In this document: piece by piece, positions 42,873 to 52,327 of the stretch | How the letters are laid out: every line of letters starts with the position of its first letter | How positions within the stretch are numbered: position 1 is the stretch's first letter | The notes under the pieces: generated by a model | Seen by the model: the letters and a program-made list of their open reading frames with translations, nothing else | What the model was told of the DNA's origin: nothing | The model's database searches: none | Made by a program: the position numbers and the translations under genes | Assembly: GCA_964646755.1 (NCBI GenBank) | Contig: CAZYIE010000003.1 | Coordinates: forward strand, 1-64,000 | Source of the DNA: MVRV01 sp964646755 | Lineage (GTDB): Bacteria > Desulfobacterota > Syntrophia > Syntrophales > Smithellaceae | Direction of reading: 5' to 3' | DNA: 64,000 bases

Positions 42873-43750
42873 TATTGTCTGGCCTCCATTGGAATATTGA
42901 ATTTAAAGATTGATCCTGCCCCGGATGCGCTTTCCACCCAGACCTCGCCGCCGTGAGCTTCGACAATTTTCTTAACAATGGCCAGACCAAGGCCGGTGCT
43001 CTTTTCTCCGGCGGTGGGCCGGGCGCTTAATTTTTGAAAGGCTCCAAAAAGTTTTTTGCGATCTTCCGGTGATATACCAGGTCCGTTATCCTCCACAGCA
43101 ATTTGAGCCTTATCGCCAATCGACTTTAATGAAATATTTATCTTCGAACCTGCGGGGGAAAATTTGATCGCGTTGCTGATCAGATTATCAATAACCTGAC
43201 CAATGCGATTGGTATCAAAGCTGAAATCAGGAACATCATCAAAATCAATATCAATTTGAATTCGTTTATTCTCGGCGATAATTTGCTGCAGGCGGATACG
43301 TTCTTCCAATAGTTTTCGGAAGGAATAAAGCTTCAGGTTAAGATCGATTTTACCGCTTTCGATGACCGATACGTCCAGCAGATCATTAACCATGTGCAGC
43401 ATCTCGTCGCTGGTTTTGTTGATAATAGTCAGAAATTCTTTCTGTTCCTCAGCAAGCGGACCCATCGCTTCTGTAAGCAGTATTTCGCTGAAACCCCGGA
43501 TGGAGGTAAGCGGATTTCTTAAGTCATGCGCGGCCATTCCGAGAAATTTATTTTTTAACTGATTTAATTCCGTCAACTTCCGTTCAGCATACGCATATTT
43601 TAAAACCAGCTGCTTTAACAGTTCATTATTGATTTCATGATCCCGGTCGTTGGCCTTATAGGCAATAAGTTCCATGACCAGCTTTGACTGAGCGAAATCA
43701 TAGCGCTTTTTTTCATTCAAAGCTTCGCTGATTATATCTTCTGCTTTCAT
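42872..43750 (-). CDS. Cytosolic sensor histidine kinase
   Basis: A 292-residue kinase with no membrane helix. Residues 1-65 are helical (possible sensor-interaction or coiled coil). HisKA follows with MAAHDLRNPLTSIRGF, then the HATPase domain: N box NLISNAIKFSPAG, G1 VEDNGPGIS, G2 KSTGLGLAIVKKIVEAHGG. The ATG at 43750 is preferred over TTG at 43765. Lacking its own input domain, it probably receives its signal from the diiron protein encoded 24 nt upstream. Confidence 0.92.
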   Translation of the reverse strand: MKAEDIISEALNEKKRYDFAQSKLVMELIAYKANDRDHEINNELLKQLVLKYAYAERKLTELNQLKNKFLGMAAHDLRNPLTSIRGFSEILLTEAMGPLAEEQKEFLTIINKTSDEMLHMVNDLLDVSVIESGKIDLNLKLYSFRKLLEERIRLQQIIAENKRIQIDIDFDDVPDFSFDTNRIGQVIDNLISNAIKFSPAGSKINISLKSIGDKAQIAVEDNGPGISPEDRKKLFGAFQKLSARPTAGEKSTGLGLAIVKKIVEAHGGEVWVESASGAGSIFKFNIPMEARQ

Positions 43751-43789
43751 ACTTATAACCTGCAATAAGTACCGGTAAAGATTTCATCG

Positions 43790-44611
43790 CTACAAAGATA
43801 AACCATCAACGCCAACACCTCTCAATGAAGCCAGCAGCCGCGATATATACTGTATATCTTTTGCGTCAAGAATAATACTACCGTGCTGCGGCGCTATCAT
43901 CTGCACAGGCAACGACATTATCCTGCTGATTGCCAACTGCAAAGACTTCTCGGAGGTCATCACATCTCTATGAAATTTCATCATGCCTCGCAATGGGCAG
44001 TATGATGTTCCCAAAATGCATACCTGCGGATTGTCACATTCATGACAGCGCTCATCTAATTTCAGAAACAACTCCCAATTAGCATCGATGCTTCCGTAGA
44101 TATCACCGGTAAAAACAATACCGGAAAGAGAATCGAAGGTAACAAAGCTTCCCTGGGAATGAGCGTATGGAGCCATTATAAACCGGAGTGTACGACCGGA
44201 GGAAAAGCGAAATTCGTAGTTCATTGACCCCACAGAGGAGAGGGCGGACTCTACATAGTAATGCCTGATGAACATGTTGTTGGAAGCGTCGGAAATAATT
44301 TTTAAATCTTTCCGGTCAATAATGCTTTCAAAATTATGCACACTGCCAACCAGATCAGGATCATAATGACTGTAGATGAGGGCAACTATCGAAGAGGGAG
44401 CAACACCTGTGCGCAATATTTTCATCAACACACTGGGAAAATCGGGCCGGCTGCCGCCGTCGATGACAACAGCCTCTTCTCCATCTACGATAAGATAGGG
44501 ATTGCAGTGCAGACCGGATTCTTTGTCATGAAAACCGATCCAGTAAACCCCTTCACCAATCTGTACCGGATAATCGTAATTTAAATTGACGTTTGCCGGA
44601 TTAGTTATCAT
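43790..44611 (-). CDS. Metallo-beta-lactamase-fold diiron protein (ODP/flavodiiron-like, no flavodoxin)
   Basis: A 273-residue protein with the lactamase domain of flavodiiron proteins but without their flavodoxin part. Metal ligands appear in order: SHYDPDLVGSVHN (H-x-D-x-D, with Asp where flavodiiron enzymes have Glu), APYAHSQGSF (His), FTGDIYGS (Asp), and IAPQHGS (His). The WELFLKLDERCHECDNPQVC segment adds an unusual Cys cluster (CxxC spacing HECDNPQVC). Oxygen-binding diiron relatives serve as redox or O2 sensors in anaerobes. Beside a kinase/regulator pair, a sensor role is likely. Confidence 0.8.
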   Translation of the reverse strand: MITNPANVNLNYDYPVQIGEGVYWIGFHDKESGLHCNPYLIVDGEEAVVIDGGSRPDFPSVLMKILRTGVAPSSIVALIYSHYDPDLVGSVHNFESIIDRKDLKIISDASNNMFIRHYYVESALSSVGSMNYEFRFSSGRTLRFIMAPYAHSQGSFVTFDSLSGIVFTGDIYGSIDANWELFLKLDERCHECDNPQVCILGTSYCPLRGMMKFHRDVMTSEKSLQLAISRIMSLPVQMIAPQHGSIILDAKDIQYISRLLASLRGVGVDGLSL

Positions 44612-44737
44612 AAAGTGTTTCCTTTTTTGATAAGCCCTTTGTTCGGGAAAGAACGCACCATGTTTTGTTTAATATACGTAATAATTTTGGCGATGTCAAA
44701 GCATAATACTAATAAGTTCCGTCGGGTTTAATTGTGT

Positions 44738-44848
44738 TTATTTGTCAGTTTCATTTCTCGCTTTTTCCAGATTACTGGCCCTCACGCCAATCAGCCGTAC
44801 CCGTTTATTCAGGTCAATCCGTTTCAGGCAGGCAAATGCCACATCATC
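44738..44848 (-). pseudogene. 3' remnant of DNA polymerase IV (dinB)
   Basis: On the minus strand DDVAFACLKRIDLNKRVRLI is followed by GVRASNLEKARNETDK and a stop. This matches the little-finger-domain end of Y-family DNA polymerases (R-L-I-G-V-R-x-S-N-L). The frame is closed directly upstream and no other part of the gene remains in the window. The rest of the 44612-45041 gap holds nothing I recognise besides the promoter below. Confidence 0.7.
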
Positions 44849-44940
44849 TCAATCAAAAAAAAAGCCGGAACATAATTATTTTACTGATTTTTTCCTGTTA
44901 ATTCTGATGACTGTTTCTGATGCCATTTCACCCTTTCATA

Positions 44941-44969
44941 TTGACACTATCGCGCTCTCATGCTAGGAA
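44941..44969 (+). promoter_or_regulatory. Likely promoter of glyQS
   Basis: TTGACA, 17-nt spacer, TAGGAA; 70 bp upstream of the glyQ start. The -10 is imperfect. Confidence 0.5.
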
Positions 44970-45041
44970 CGCCCTTGTCTAAACGCCAACTTAATTGGCT
45001 AAATTGGCTGATTCGTTGCTTAGAACAGCAAGGAGGAAATT

Positions 45042-45917
45042 GTGACTTTTCAGGAATTGATCTTCGCCCTGGAACAATACTGGCACTCCCAGGGATGTGT
45101 AATTCAGCAACCTTACGATATGGAAGTCGGCGCGGGAACATTCCACCCGGCAACCTGCCTGCGCGCGCTGGGACCCGAACCGTGGAACGTCGCCTATGTC
45201 CAGCCCTCACGGCGCCCGACTGACGGTCGCTATGGCGAAAACCCCAACCGTCTCCAGCACTACTATCAATATCAGGTGATTCTGAAGCCATCACCGATTA
45301 ACATTCAAGAACTTTATCTGAATTCACTCAAAAGCTTCGGCATCGATCCGCTGGATCACGATATCCGTTTTGTCGAAGATGACTGGGAATCACCCACTCT
45401 GGGCGCTTGGGGACTGGGCTGGGAAGTATGGCTCGACGGCATGGAAATCTCGCAATTCACTTATTTTCAACAGGTCGGCGGCTTTGACTGCAACCCCGTC
45501 TGCGGCGAGTTAACGTATGGTACTGAACGGATCGCCATGTACATTCAGGGTATCAACAATGTCTATGATTTACAATGGACCGATAAAGTCAAATACGGCG
45601 ACGTCCACCATCAAGGCGAAGTAGAATTTTCAACTTATAACTTTGAAGTTGCCAATATTGAAATGTTAAGAAAACTTTTCGATATGTACGAACAGGAAGC
45701 CTTAAGCATTGCCGAAAGAAAGCTGGTGTTACCTACCTACGACTATTGCTTGAAATGCTCACATATTTTTAATTTACTTAACGCCCGCGGAGCAATCAGC
45801 GTTAATGAACGGACTAATTATATCGGACGCGTCCGGAATCTGGCCAGAATCAGCGCCGAACTTTATTTAAAACAGCGCGAAGAAATGGGCTATCCGCTTT
45901 TAGGAGTAACAAAATGA
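45042..45917 (+). CDS. glyQ: Glycyl-tRNA synthetase alpha subunit
   Basis: Charges tRNA-Gly as part of the bacterial alpha2beta2 enzyme; the alpha subunit holds the class II active site. Opening FQELIFALEQYWHSQGC, then RRPTDGRYGENPNRLQHY (motif 2 region) and GELTYGTERIAMY (motif 3). 291 residues, GTG start preceded by aaggaggaa. Overlaps glyS by ATGA. Confidence 0.97.
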   Translation: MTFQELIFALEQYWHSQGCVIQQPYDMEVGAGTFHPATCLRALGPEPWNVAYVQPSRRPTDGRYGENPNRLQHYYQYQVILKPSPINIQELYLNSLKSFGIDPLDHDIRFVEDDWESPTLGAWGLGWEVWLDGMEISQFTYFQQVGGFDCNPVCGELTYGTERIAMYIQGINNVYDLQWTDKVKYGDVHHQGEVEFSTYNFEVANIEMLRKLFDMYEQEALSIAERKLVLPTYDYCLKCSHIFNLLNARGAISVNERTNYIGRVRNLARISAELYLKQREEMGYPLLGVTK

Positions 45918-47986
45918 GTAAAGAACTGCTTTTTGAAATTGGAACGGAAGAAATTCCCGCAGCTTTTGTGACCAAAGCCATCAAAGATATCGAAGAAATA
46001 GCCGGGAAATCTCTTACCGAAAAAAGAATACCGTTTTCCGGCATTCAGGTTCTGGCGACACCGCGCCGCCTGTGCCTTTACATTGCCGAGCTTGCCGAAA
46101 AACAGGAAGACCAGACGATAGAAAAACTTGGTCCCGCCAAGAAGGCTGCTTTCGACGAAAAGGGCAATCCATCTAAAGCAGCCTTAGGTTTTGCTAAAGG
46201 GCAAGGCCTGGAAATTTCCCAACTGGAAACGATTACGACAGACAAAGGCGAATATCTCGCTTGCCGGAAAACTATTGCCGGCGAACCGACTGCTGTCCTT
46301 TTACCGGAAATACTGACGAAGCTTGTCACATCCATTCCCTTTCGCAAATCTATGCGCTGGGCTGATTATGAATTGCGCTTTGCCCGCCCGATTCATTGGA
46401 TATTGGCTCTTTACGGCGGCCAAATTGTATCGCTGCAGTTAGAAGCGGTGCAGAGTTCCAATTGTTCTTATGGCCACCGTTTCTTGGCCCCTCATGCTTT
46501 TACTGTGAAAAATTTTGCCGACTATAAAGAACAAACAAAACAAAATTTTGTTATCGTTGATCCGGCCCAAAGAAAAAAAATAATTCTGGAAGAAGCACAA
46601 CGAGCCGCCGGCGAAGTCGGTGGAAAGATTTACTATACTGATGATCTTCTGGAAACCGTTACATTTATCGTGGAGTATCCCGTCATCGTCCGCGGCAGCT
46701 TCGATCAGGAATTTCTGCAAGTGCCCAAGGAAGTTCTGACCACCACAATGATTTCCCATCAGAAATATTTCCCGGTAACTGATGCTGCGGGCAAATTACT
46801 GCCTAATTTTATTGCCGTAAGCAATACAAAAGCCCGCGACCTGAGCGTTGTCGCCCGTGGCAATGAAAAAGTTCTGCGCGCCCGTCTGGCCGATGCGCGT
46901 TTCTTTTTTGAAGAAGATCAGAAAGTTCCATTGGAAAAGCGTTTGGATGCTTTAAAGAAAGTAGTATTTCACAAACTTTTAGGCACTTCTTACGACAAAG
47001 TTATGCGCTTTAGAAAACTTGCAGCAATAATAACCGATAAAGTAAATCCGGCAATTCTTGAATCCGTCGATCGGACTGCTCTGCTCTCTAAAGCGGATTT
47101 AGAAACCCAAATGGTCGGTGAATTTTCCGAATTGCAGGGTATCATGGGGCGGGAATATGCCCTGCTCAATGGAGAAAACCCGGTAGTTGCCCAGGCCATC
47201 TACGAACATTATCTCCCAATAGCAGCAGGTGGAGATCTACCGCAGACTGATGAAGGAGCAATAGTCGGGATTGCCGACAAGATTGACACCATTACCGGTT
47301 TCTTCGGTGTCGGCTTGCCACCCACAGGCACAGCTGATCCTTACGCTTTGCGGCGGCAGGCATTAGGTGTCATTAATATTATTCTGGCGAAGCGCTATCC
47401 TCTGCCGCTCGATTTCCTTATTGATGAAAGCCTGAAATTATTTGATAACTCTCTAAAAAAACCGGCTGTAGAGGTTAAGAAGGACATTCATGATTTCTTT
47501 GCCGGCCGTTATTCAAATCAGTTAATCGCTCAAGGCTATGCCTACGACACCGTGGAAGCAGTACTCACCGGCGGCTTGACTGATCTTGTTGTGGCCTCAG
47601 AAAAGATTAAAGCATTGCAGGCTTTTCGCGCTAACCCTGAATTTGAACCTATTTCTATCGCGTTTAAACGCGTGGACAACATTCTGAAAGACTTTAGCAA
47701 CGCAGCGGTGGACACAGCGCTTTTTGTTACTGATGCTGAAAGAAATTTGTATTCAGCAGCAAACGAAATTTCGCAACAAATAATTGGCGGCATTGAAAAG
47801 AATGATTACAATTTGGCTTTAAAAGAAATGGCGCGGCTGCGCCCACCGGTTGATGCTTTTTTTGCCGGTGTTATGGTCATGGACAAGGATGAAAAAGTAA
47901 AATTCAACCGGCTGTCTCTGCTTGCCGAGATATCGGCCACCTTTCACAAAATTGCCGATTTTTCAAAGATAGTTACAGCAGGTTAG
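45914..47986 (+). CDS. glyS: Glycyl-tRNA synthetase beta subunit
   Basis: tRNA-binding subunit of the tetrameric enzyme. It starts ELLFEIGTEEIPAAFV and carries MRWADYELRFARPIHWILAL, the HD-like core GIADKIDTITGFFGVGLPPTG, and the C-terminal DALR-type anticodon region ending with a variable DFFAG-RLRPPVDAFF section. 690 residues, complete. Translationally coupled to glyQ. Confidence 0.97.
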   Translation: MSKELLFEIGTEEIPAAFVTKAIKDIEEIAGKSLTEKRIPFSGIQVLATPRRLCLYIAELAEKQEDQTIEKLGPAKKAAFDEKGNPSKAALGFAKGQGLEISQLETITTDKGEYLACRKTIAGEPTAVLLPEILTKLVTSIPFRKSMRWADYELRFARPIHWILALYGGQIVSLQLEAVQSSNCSYGHRFLAPHAFTVKNFADYKEQTKQNFVIVDPAQRKKIILEEAQRAAGEVGGKIYYTDDLLETVTFIVEYPVIVRGSFDQEFLQVPKEVLTTTMISHQKYFPVTDAAGKLLPNFIAVSNTKARDLSVVARGNEKVLRARLADARFFFEEDQKVPLEKRLDALKKVVFHKLLGTSYDKVMRFRKLAAIITDKVNPAILESVDRTALLSKADLETQMVGEFSELQGIMGREYALLNGENPVVAQAIYEHYLPIAAGGDLPQTDEGAIVGIADKIDTITGFFGVGLPPTGTADPYALRRQALGVINIILAKRYPLPLDFLIDESLKLFDNSLKKPAVEVKKDIHDFFAGRYSNQLIAQGYAYDTVEAVLTGGLTDLVVASEKIKALQAFRANPEFEPISIAFKRVDNILKDFSNAAVDTALFVTDAERNLYSAANEISQQIIGGIEKNDYNLALKEMARLRPPVDAFFAGVMVMDKDEKVKFNRLSLLAEISATFHKIADFSKIVTAG

Positions 47987-48002
47987 TTGACAAAACCGTT
48001 AT

Positions 48003-48031
48003 TTGACATTCATGGCAAGCCCTGCTAAGAT
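48003..48031 (+). promoter_or_regulatory. Near-consensus sigma-70 promoter
   Basis: TTGACA, 17-nt spacer, TAAGAT, placed 38 bp before the GAF-PilB ATPase start. It shows that this gene is transcribed separately from glyQS. Confidence 0.75.
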
Positions 48032-48068
48032 ATTTTACCTATAAGATTAATGGGGAGTACTGTAATTA

Positions 48069-50369
48069 ATGAACGATCTGCCCAACCTCCAATCTGCAAA
48101 TAGTATTGACGAAAAACTCCGTCTCAGCAAAGCTCTGCAGGATATAACCAACCGTATCCACGCCGCTCAAAACATCAAGCAAATTCTTGTTGACTTGAAA
48201 GATGGCATCCTCAATCTTTTTAATGCCCAATCTATAACCATTTACGTGGTTGATAAACAACGCAACGAAATTTATTCTATGTTTCTGGCCGGTGGAACGG
48301 AATTAAAAGAAATTCGCGTTCCCATAAGCAATAAAAGCATTGCCGGATACGTTGCCAATACTGGGAAATTTGTGAACATCAAAGATGCTTATGACCAAAG
48401 CGAACTTAAAGCGCTTGATAATGAATTATCTTTTGACCAGAGTTGGGATAAAAAATCAGGTTATAAAACAAAACAAATTCTTGCCGCCCCGATTTTTAAT
48501 AAAAATCAGCTCATGGGTGTAATTCAGATTCTCAACAGAAAAGTCGGCCAGGGAAGCTTTACAGAGGAAGAAAAAGGTCTCTTGCATGAAATCGCCGAAG
48601 TTCTGGGCGTTGCTTTTTTCAACCAGCAACGTTTTTCCCGCCGGAGAAAAACTAAGTTTGATTATTTAATCAGCCATGATCTGCTCAAAGAAGAGGAATT
48701 GGATAGTGCCTGGGAAGAATCCCGTGAGAAAAAAGAAACAATGGAAACTTTTCTCATGGGTAAATACAAGATATCCAAAGAAGATATCGGGCGTTCTTTC
48801 GAAGAATTTTATCGCTGCCGCTTTCTTTTATATAACGATAAAACAGTAATACCGGGAGACTTAATTAAAAATCTGAAAAAGGACTATTTGCGTCGCGAGC
48901 TCTGGGTTCCTCTGGAAAAAAAGGACAACAACATCCATGTCATTATCGATGACCCCAATAACATCTTAAAAAGAGATACAATAGAAAGCCTTTTAAGAAC
49001 AAAGCAAGTCAAATACGATATTGCTTTGCCGGAAGACATAATTAAATTTATCAATCTTTTCTATAACTCGCCGGAGGACGAACATTCCTTCACCGAACTT
49101 TTGGGGAAATTGGACGATGAAGACACGGCAGTGGAAGACGAGGATGGCGGTGAAATAGTTACCGAATCGGACAGTGTCATCATGCAACTGGTTAATAAAA
49201 TAATTAATGATGCCTATACCCGCCGGGTTTCCGATATTCACGTCGAACCAAATATCGGCAAGAAAAATGTGGAAATCCGTTACCGCATTGACGGAGATTG
49301 CGCCCTTTACCAGACTGTTCCTTTCAGCTATCGGGCCGCACTTATCTCGCGCGTAAAAATAATGTCCAATCTGGACATTACAGTGAAAAGACTTCCCCAG
49401 GACGGAAAAATAAAATTTCGGCGGCCCACAGGCGATGAAATTGAATTGCGCGTAGCAACTATTCCCACGCAAGGTGGAGTCGAAGATATTGTCATGCGAA
49501 TCTTAGCCAAGGGTGAGACCATGCCTCTGGAAGATATGGGTTTAATCCCTCGCAATTACAGTGAAATGATAAATATAATCTCCAAACCTTACGGCATGGT
49601 ACTGGTTGTCGGTCCCACCGGTTCCGGTAAAACAACTACTTTGCACGCTACCTTGCACCATATTAACACCCCAGACAGAAAAATCTGGACGGCAGAAGAC
49701 CCAGTAGAAATAACTCAATACGGCTTACGGCAAGTGCAGGTACAATCTAAAATCGGCTTTGATTTTGCTGCCGCCATGCGGGCATTTCTGCGTGCCGATC
49801 CCGATGTTATCATGGTCGGTGAAATGCGCGATTTTGAAACAGCCAAAACGGGCGTGGAAGCATCGCTTACCGGCCATCTGGTTTTCAGCACATTGCATAC
49901 GAACAGCGCACCGGAAACGATCGTACGTCTACTGGACATGGGTATCGACCCTCTTAACTTTGCCGACGCCTTGTTGGGTATTCTTGCTCAGCGTCTTGTC
50001 CGAACCCTTTGCAAAAAATGTAAAGAGCAATACCATCCAACTAAAGAAGAGTATGATGAGATAGTGGAAGTATATGGGAAGGATGATTTTGCCAAGCTCA
50101 ATACTCCTTATGATGATAATTTCATGCTTTATCGTCCAAAAGGCTGTGACGTTTGTGACAAAAGCGGCTACAAAGGGCGAATGGGAATTCACGAACTGCT
50201 GGTTGGCTCTGACGAAATCAAAAGAATGGTACAGAAGCATTCAACCGTCGAAGTAATGCGTGAGCAATCAATGAAGGAAGGTATGACTACACTCCTGCAA
50301 GACGGCATTATCAAGTCTCTTAAGGGATTGACAGATTTCAAACAAATCCGCCGCGTCTGTATTAAGTAG
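48069..50369 (+). CDS. PilB/GspE-type ATPase with N-terminal GAF domain
   Basis: A 766-residue fusion: GAF domain (about 30-185, ending GSFTEEEKGLLHEIAEVLGVAF), MshEN-type domain (200-345, FDYLISHDLLKEEELD), then the assembly-ATPase core with RVSDIHVEPN, Walker A VGPTGSGKTTT (near 515), Asp box DPVEITQYG, Walker B DPDVIMVGEMRD, HTNSAPETIVRLLD, and the four-Cys zinc site CKKCKEQ/CDVCDKSGY. Such ATPases polymerise type IV pilins or drive type II secretion; the GAF part suggests gating by a small ligand or by redox state. No pilin, PilC or secretin gene is in the window. Confidence 0.9.
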   Translation: MNDLPNLQSANSIDEKLRLSKALQDITNRIHAAQNIKQILVDLKDGILNLFNAQSITIYVVDKQRNEIYSMFLAGGTELKEIRVPISNKSIAGYVANTGKFVNIKDAYDQSELKALDNELSFDQSWDKKSGYKTKQILAAPIFNKNQLMGVIQILNRKVGQGSFTEEEKGLLHEIAEVLGVAFFNQQRFSRRRKTKFDYLISHDLLKEEELDSAWEESREKKETMETFLMGKYKISKEDIGRSFEEFYRCRFLLYNDKTVIPGDLIKNLKKDYLRRELWVPLEKKDNNIHVIIDDPNNILKRDTIESLLRTKQVKYDIALPEDIIKFINLFYNSPEDEHSFTELLGKLDDEDTAVEDEDGGEIVTESDSVIMQLVNKIINDAYTRRVSDIHVEPNIGKKNVEIRYRIDGDCALYQTVPFSYRAALISRVKIMSNLDITVKRLPQDGKIKFRRPTGDEIELRVATIPTQGGVEDIVMRILAKGETMPLEDMGLIPRNYSEMINIISKPYGMVLVVGPTGSGKTTTLHATLHHINTPDRKIWTAEDPVEITQYGLRQVQVQSKIGFDFAAAMRAFLRADPDVIMVGEMRDFETAKTGVEASLTGHLVFSTLHTNSAPETIVRLLDMGIDPLNFADALLGILAQRLVRTLCKKCKEQYHPTKEEYDEIVEVYGKDDFAKLNTPYDDNFMLYRPKGCDVCDKSGYKGRMGIHELLVGSDEIKRMVQKHSTVEVMREQSMKEGMTTLLQDGIIKSLKGLTDFKQIRRVCIK

Positions 50370-50442
50370 GATTTTAGGCTGAAGGCTGAAGGTTGCCGCC
50401 GACGCCGCATAGTATATAAACAAAGGATATGAATACATAATT

Positions 50443-51492
50443 ATGTTGAAAACAAAAATGACGCAATTGTTCGGCATCAAGCACCCCATTATGCTGGCCG
50501 GAATGAACTGGATTACGGAACCAAAACTGGTCGCCGCCGTTTGCAACGCCGGTGGTCTTGGACTTTTGGCCATTGCCCGCTGCACTCCTCAAGAGACGAG
50601 GGAAAGCATCCGGCAGATCCGGCAGATGACGGACAAACCCTTCGGTATCAACCAGATTCTTATCGGACCGGGGGCAAAAGAAAATATTGCCGTCGCCATC
50701 GAAGAAAAAGTTCCCGTTATCAATTATTCTCTGGGTAAACCCTGGTTTGTCAATGATGTTCACGCTTACGGCGGCAAAGTTGTCGGCACCATCGCCATTG
50801 CCAAGCACGCGGCCAAGGCCGTACAGATGGGATGCGACGCCCTGGTAATAACCGGTCATGAAGCCGCGGCACACGGCGCAGCAGCCACATCCATGGTGCT
50901 GATTCCAATTGTCGCTTCGATGGTCAAAGTTCCTTTGATTGCCGCTGGTGGATTTTACGACGGACGGGGACTCGCGGCAGCTCTGGCCCTGGGTGCCGAC
51001 GGCATCTCCATGGGCAGCCGTTTTATGGTGGTCAAGGAAAGCATGGTGCATGACAATTTCAAAAAATTATGTATCGAAGCGACAGAACAGGATACTCTCT
51101 ACGGCAACGTTTTTGACGGAATGGACGGCCGTGTGCTGAAAACAAAGGAAGCACAGGCGATGCTGAAACGTGGTTTCCCGGTTGTGGACGCCTTCAAGGG
51201 GGCACTCCTCATCAAACGCCTGATGAATCTGTCTTTTGCTAAATTTTTGGGTGTTAGCATCGAAATGCTCAGAGCCGAGGAAGGCCACCCGCTGATGGTG
51301 CTGGCACGTCAGGCGGTGGGCAACATGAAACACCTCAAGGCACTCAATGAAGGAGATGTGGAAGGCGGCATCCTGTTTGCCGGACAATGTTGCGGCGGCA
51401 TTACTGATAATCCGACAACCGGAGAGCTTATAGACCGCGTCATCCGTGAGGCGGAATTGACACTGGCGAATCTGAACAGTTTAAAAGTATAA
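50443..51492 (+). CDS. FMN-dependent nitronate monooxygenase / FabK-like enoyl reductase
   Basis: A TIM-barrel flavoprotein of 349 residues, opening FGIKHPIMLAGMNWITEPKL. GHEAAAHG supplies the catalytic His seen in nitronate monooxygenases, and IPIVASMVKVPLIAAGGFYDGRG and GADGISMGSRF bind FMN phosphate. FabK-type enoyl-ACP reductases and 2-nitropropane dioxygenases share this pattern, so the exact reaction is open. The nearby acyl-chain genes would fit a reductase of unsaturated thioesters. It ends convergent with the SDR gene. Confidence 0.8.
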   Translation: MLKTKMTQLFGIKHPIMLAGMNWITEPKLVAAVCNAGGLGLLAIARCTPQETRESIRQIRQMTDKPFGINQILIGPGAKENIAVAIEEKVPVINYSLGKPWFVNDVHAYGGKVVGTIAIAKHAAKAVQMGCDALVITGHEAAAHGAAATSMVLIPIVASMVKVPLIAAGGFYDGRGLAAALALGADGISMGSRFMVVKESMVHDNFKKLCIEATEQDTLYGNVFDGMDGRVLKTKEAQAMLKRGFPVVDAFKGALLIKRLMNLSFAKFLGVSIEMLRAEEGHPLMVLARQAVGNMKHLKALNEGDVEGGILFAGQCCGGITDNPTTGELIDRVIREAELTLANLNSLKV

Positions 51493-51499
51493 AGATAAC

Positions 51500-52279
51500 C
51501 TAATATATGTAAGTAACGGAACCGCCATCCACCACGAGTATCTGGCCGGAGACAAATGCTGATGCATCGGAGGCGAGAAAAAGGGCGGCGCCTTGCATGT
51601 CTTCTACTTCGGCGATACGTCCCAAAGCCGTATGCTTCACAATACTCTTTTCCAACCTGCCTTCGCCCATTTCCAAAGCGTCTCTGATCATGTCTGTTCT
51701 TGTGGCGCCGGGCGCCAGGACATTGACCCGGATCTTGTGTTTGCCCAATTCAAAGGCCAGTATCTGAGCCAGGGCATGTTCAGCAGCCTTACTGACTGAG
51801 TAAACCCCAACACCCTTGTTCGGCTTGAAGCCGTTTGTAGAGCCGACAAAGATGATGGACCCGCCGCCCTGGGGAATCATAATTTTTGCCACTTTTTTAG
51901 AGAGCAGGAAACAACTCTTCAGATTCAGGTTCATAACCTTGTCCCACGCCCATTCTTCCGTTTCGATGACATCGGCAAACTGGGGGTTGGTAGCGGCATT
52001 GCAGACCAGAACATCTATTCTCCCCCATTCCTTTATTGTCTTGTTGACGAGGCTATCCAAGTCATTACTTTTCGCCGCATCGGCGGCAACAGGCAGGCAG
52101 CGGACGCCTAAGGCGGATATTTCCCCGGCGGCTTCATCAAGATCGGACTGATGCCTCCCTGAAATAACCACATTCGCACCGGTCTCCGCAAAACTCAGGG
52201 CGATCGCTTTACCTATTCCTCGCGATCCTCCCGTGATCAAAGCCACCTTGTTGTCGAGGCGAAACTTGTCAAAAATCAT
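51500..52279 (-). CDS. Short-chain dehydrogenase/reductase
   Basis: NAD(P)-dependent oxidoreductase of 259 residues. Cofactor motif TGGSRGIGKAI near residue 17, VCNAATNP, catalytic Ser in IIFVGSTNG, YSVSKAAEHA (Tyr-x-x-x-Lys), and the C-terminal DASAFVSGQILVVDGG end typical of 3-oxoacyl-ACP reductase-like SDRs. The ATG at 52279 is chosen because aggag lies just upstream; the frame is open to 52318. Substrate unknown, possibly acyl-CoA-linked. Confidence 0.9.
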   Translation of the reverse strand: MIFDKFRLDNKVALITGGSRGIGKAIALSFAETGANVVISGRHQSDLDEAAGEISALGVRCLPVAADAAKSNDLDSLVNKTIKEWGRIDVLVCNAATNPQFADVIETEEWAWDKVMNLNLKSCFLLSKKVAKIMIPQGGGSIIFVGSTNGFKPNKGVGVYSVSKAAEHALAQILAFELGKHKIRVNVLAPGATRTDMIRDALEMGEGRLEKSIVKHTALGRIAEVEDMQGAALFLASDASAFVSGQILVVDGGSVTYIY

Positions 52280-52327
52280 GTTTTTCTCCTTTTCTCGGAA
52301 AAACTGCGCATGGCACAAGCGACCAGA

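Noticed and set aside
44850..45041. T-box leader for glyQS
   Set aside because: No T-box sequence or terminator/antiterminator pair is seen; only a promoter and ribosome site.
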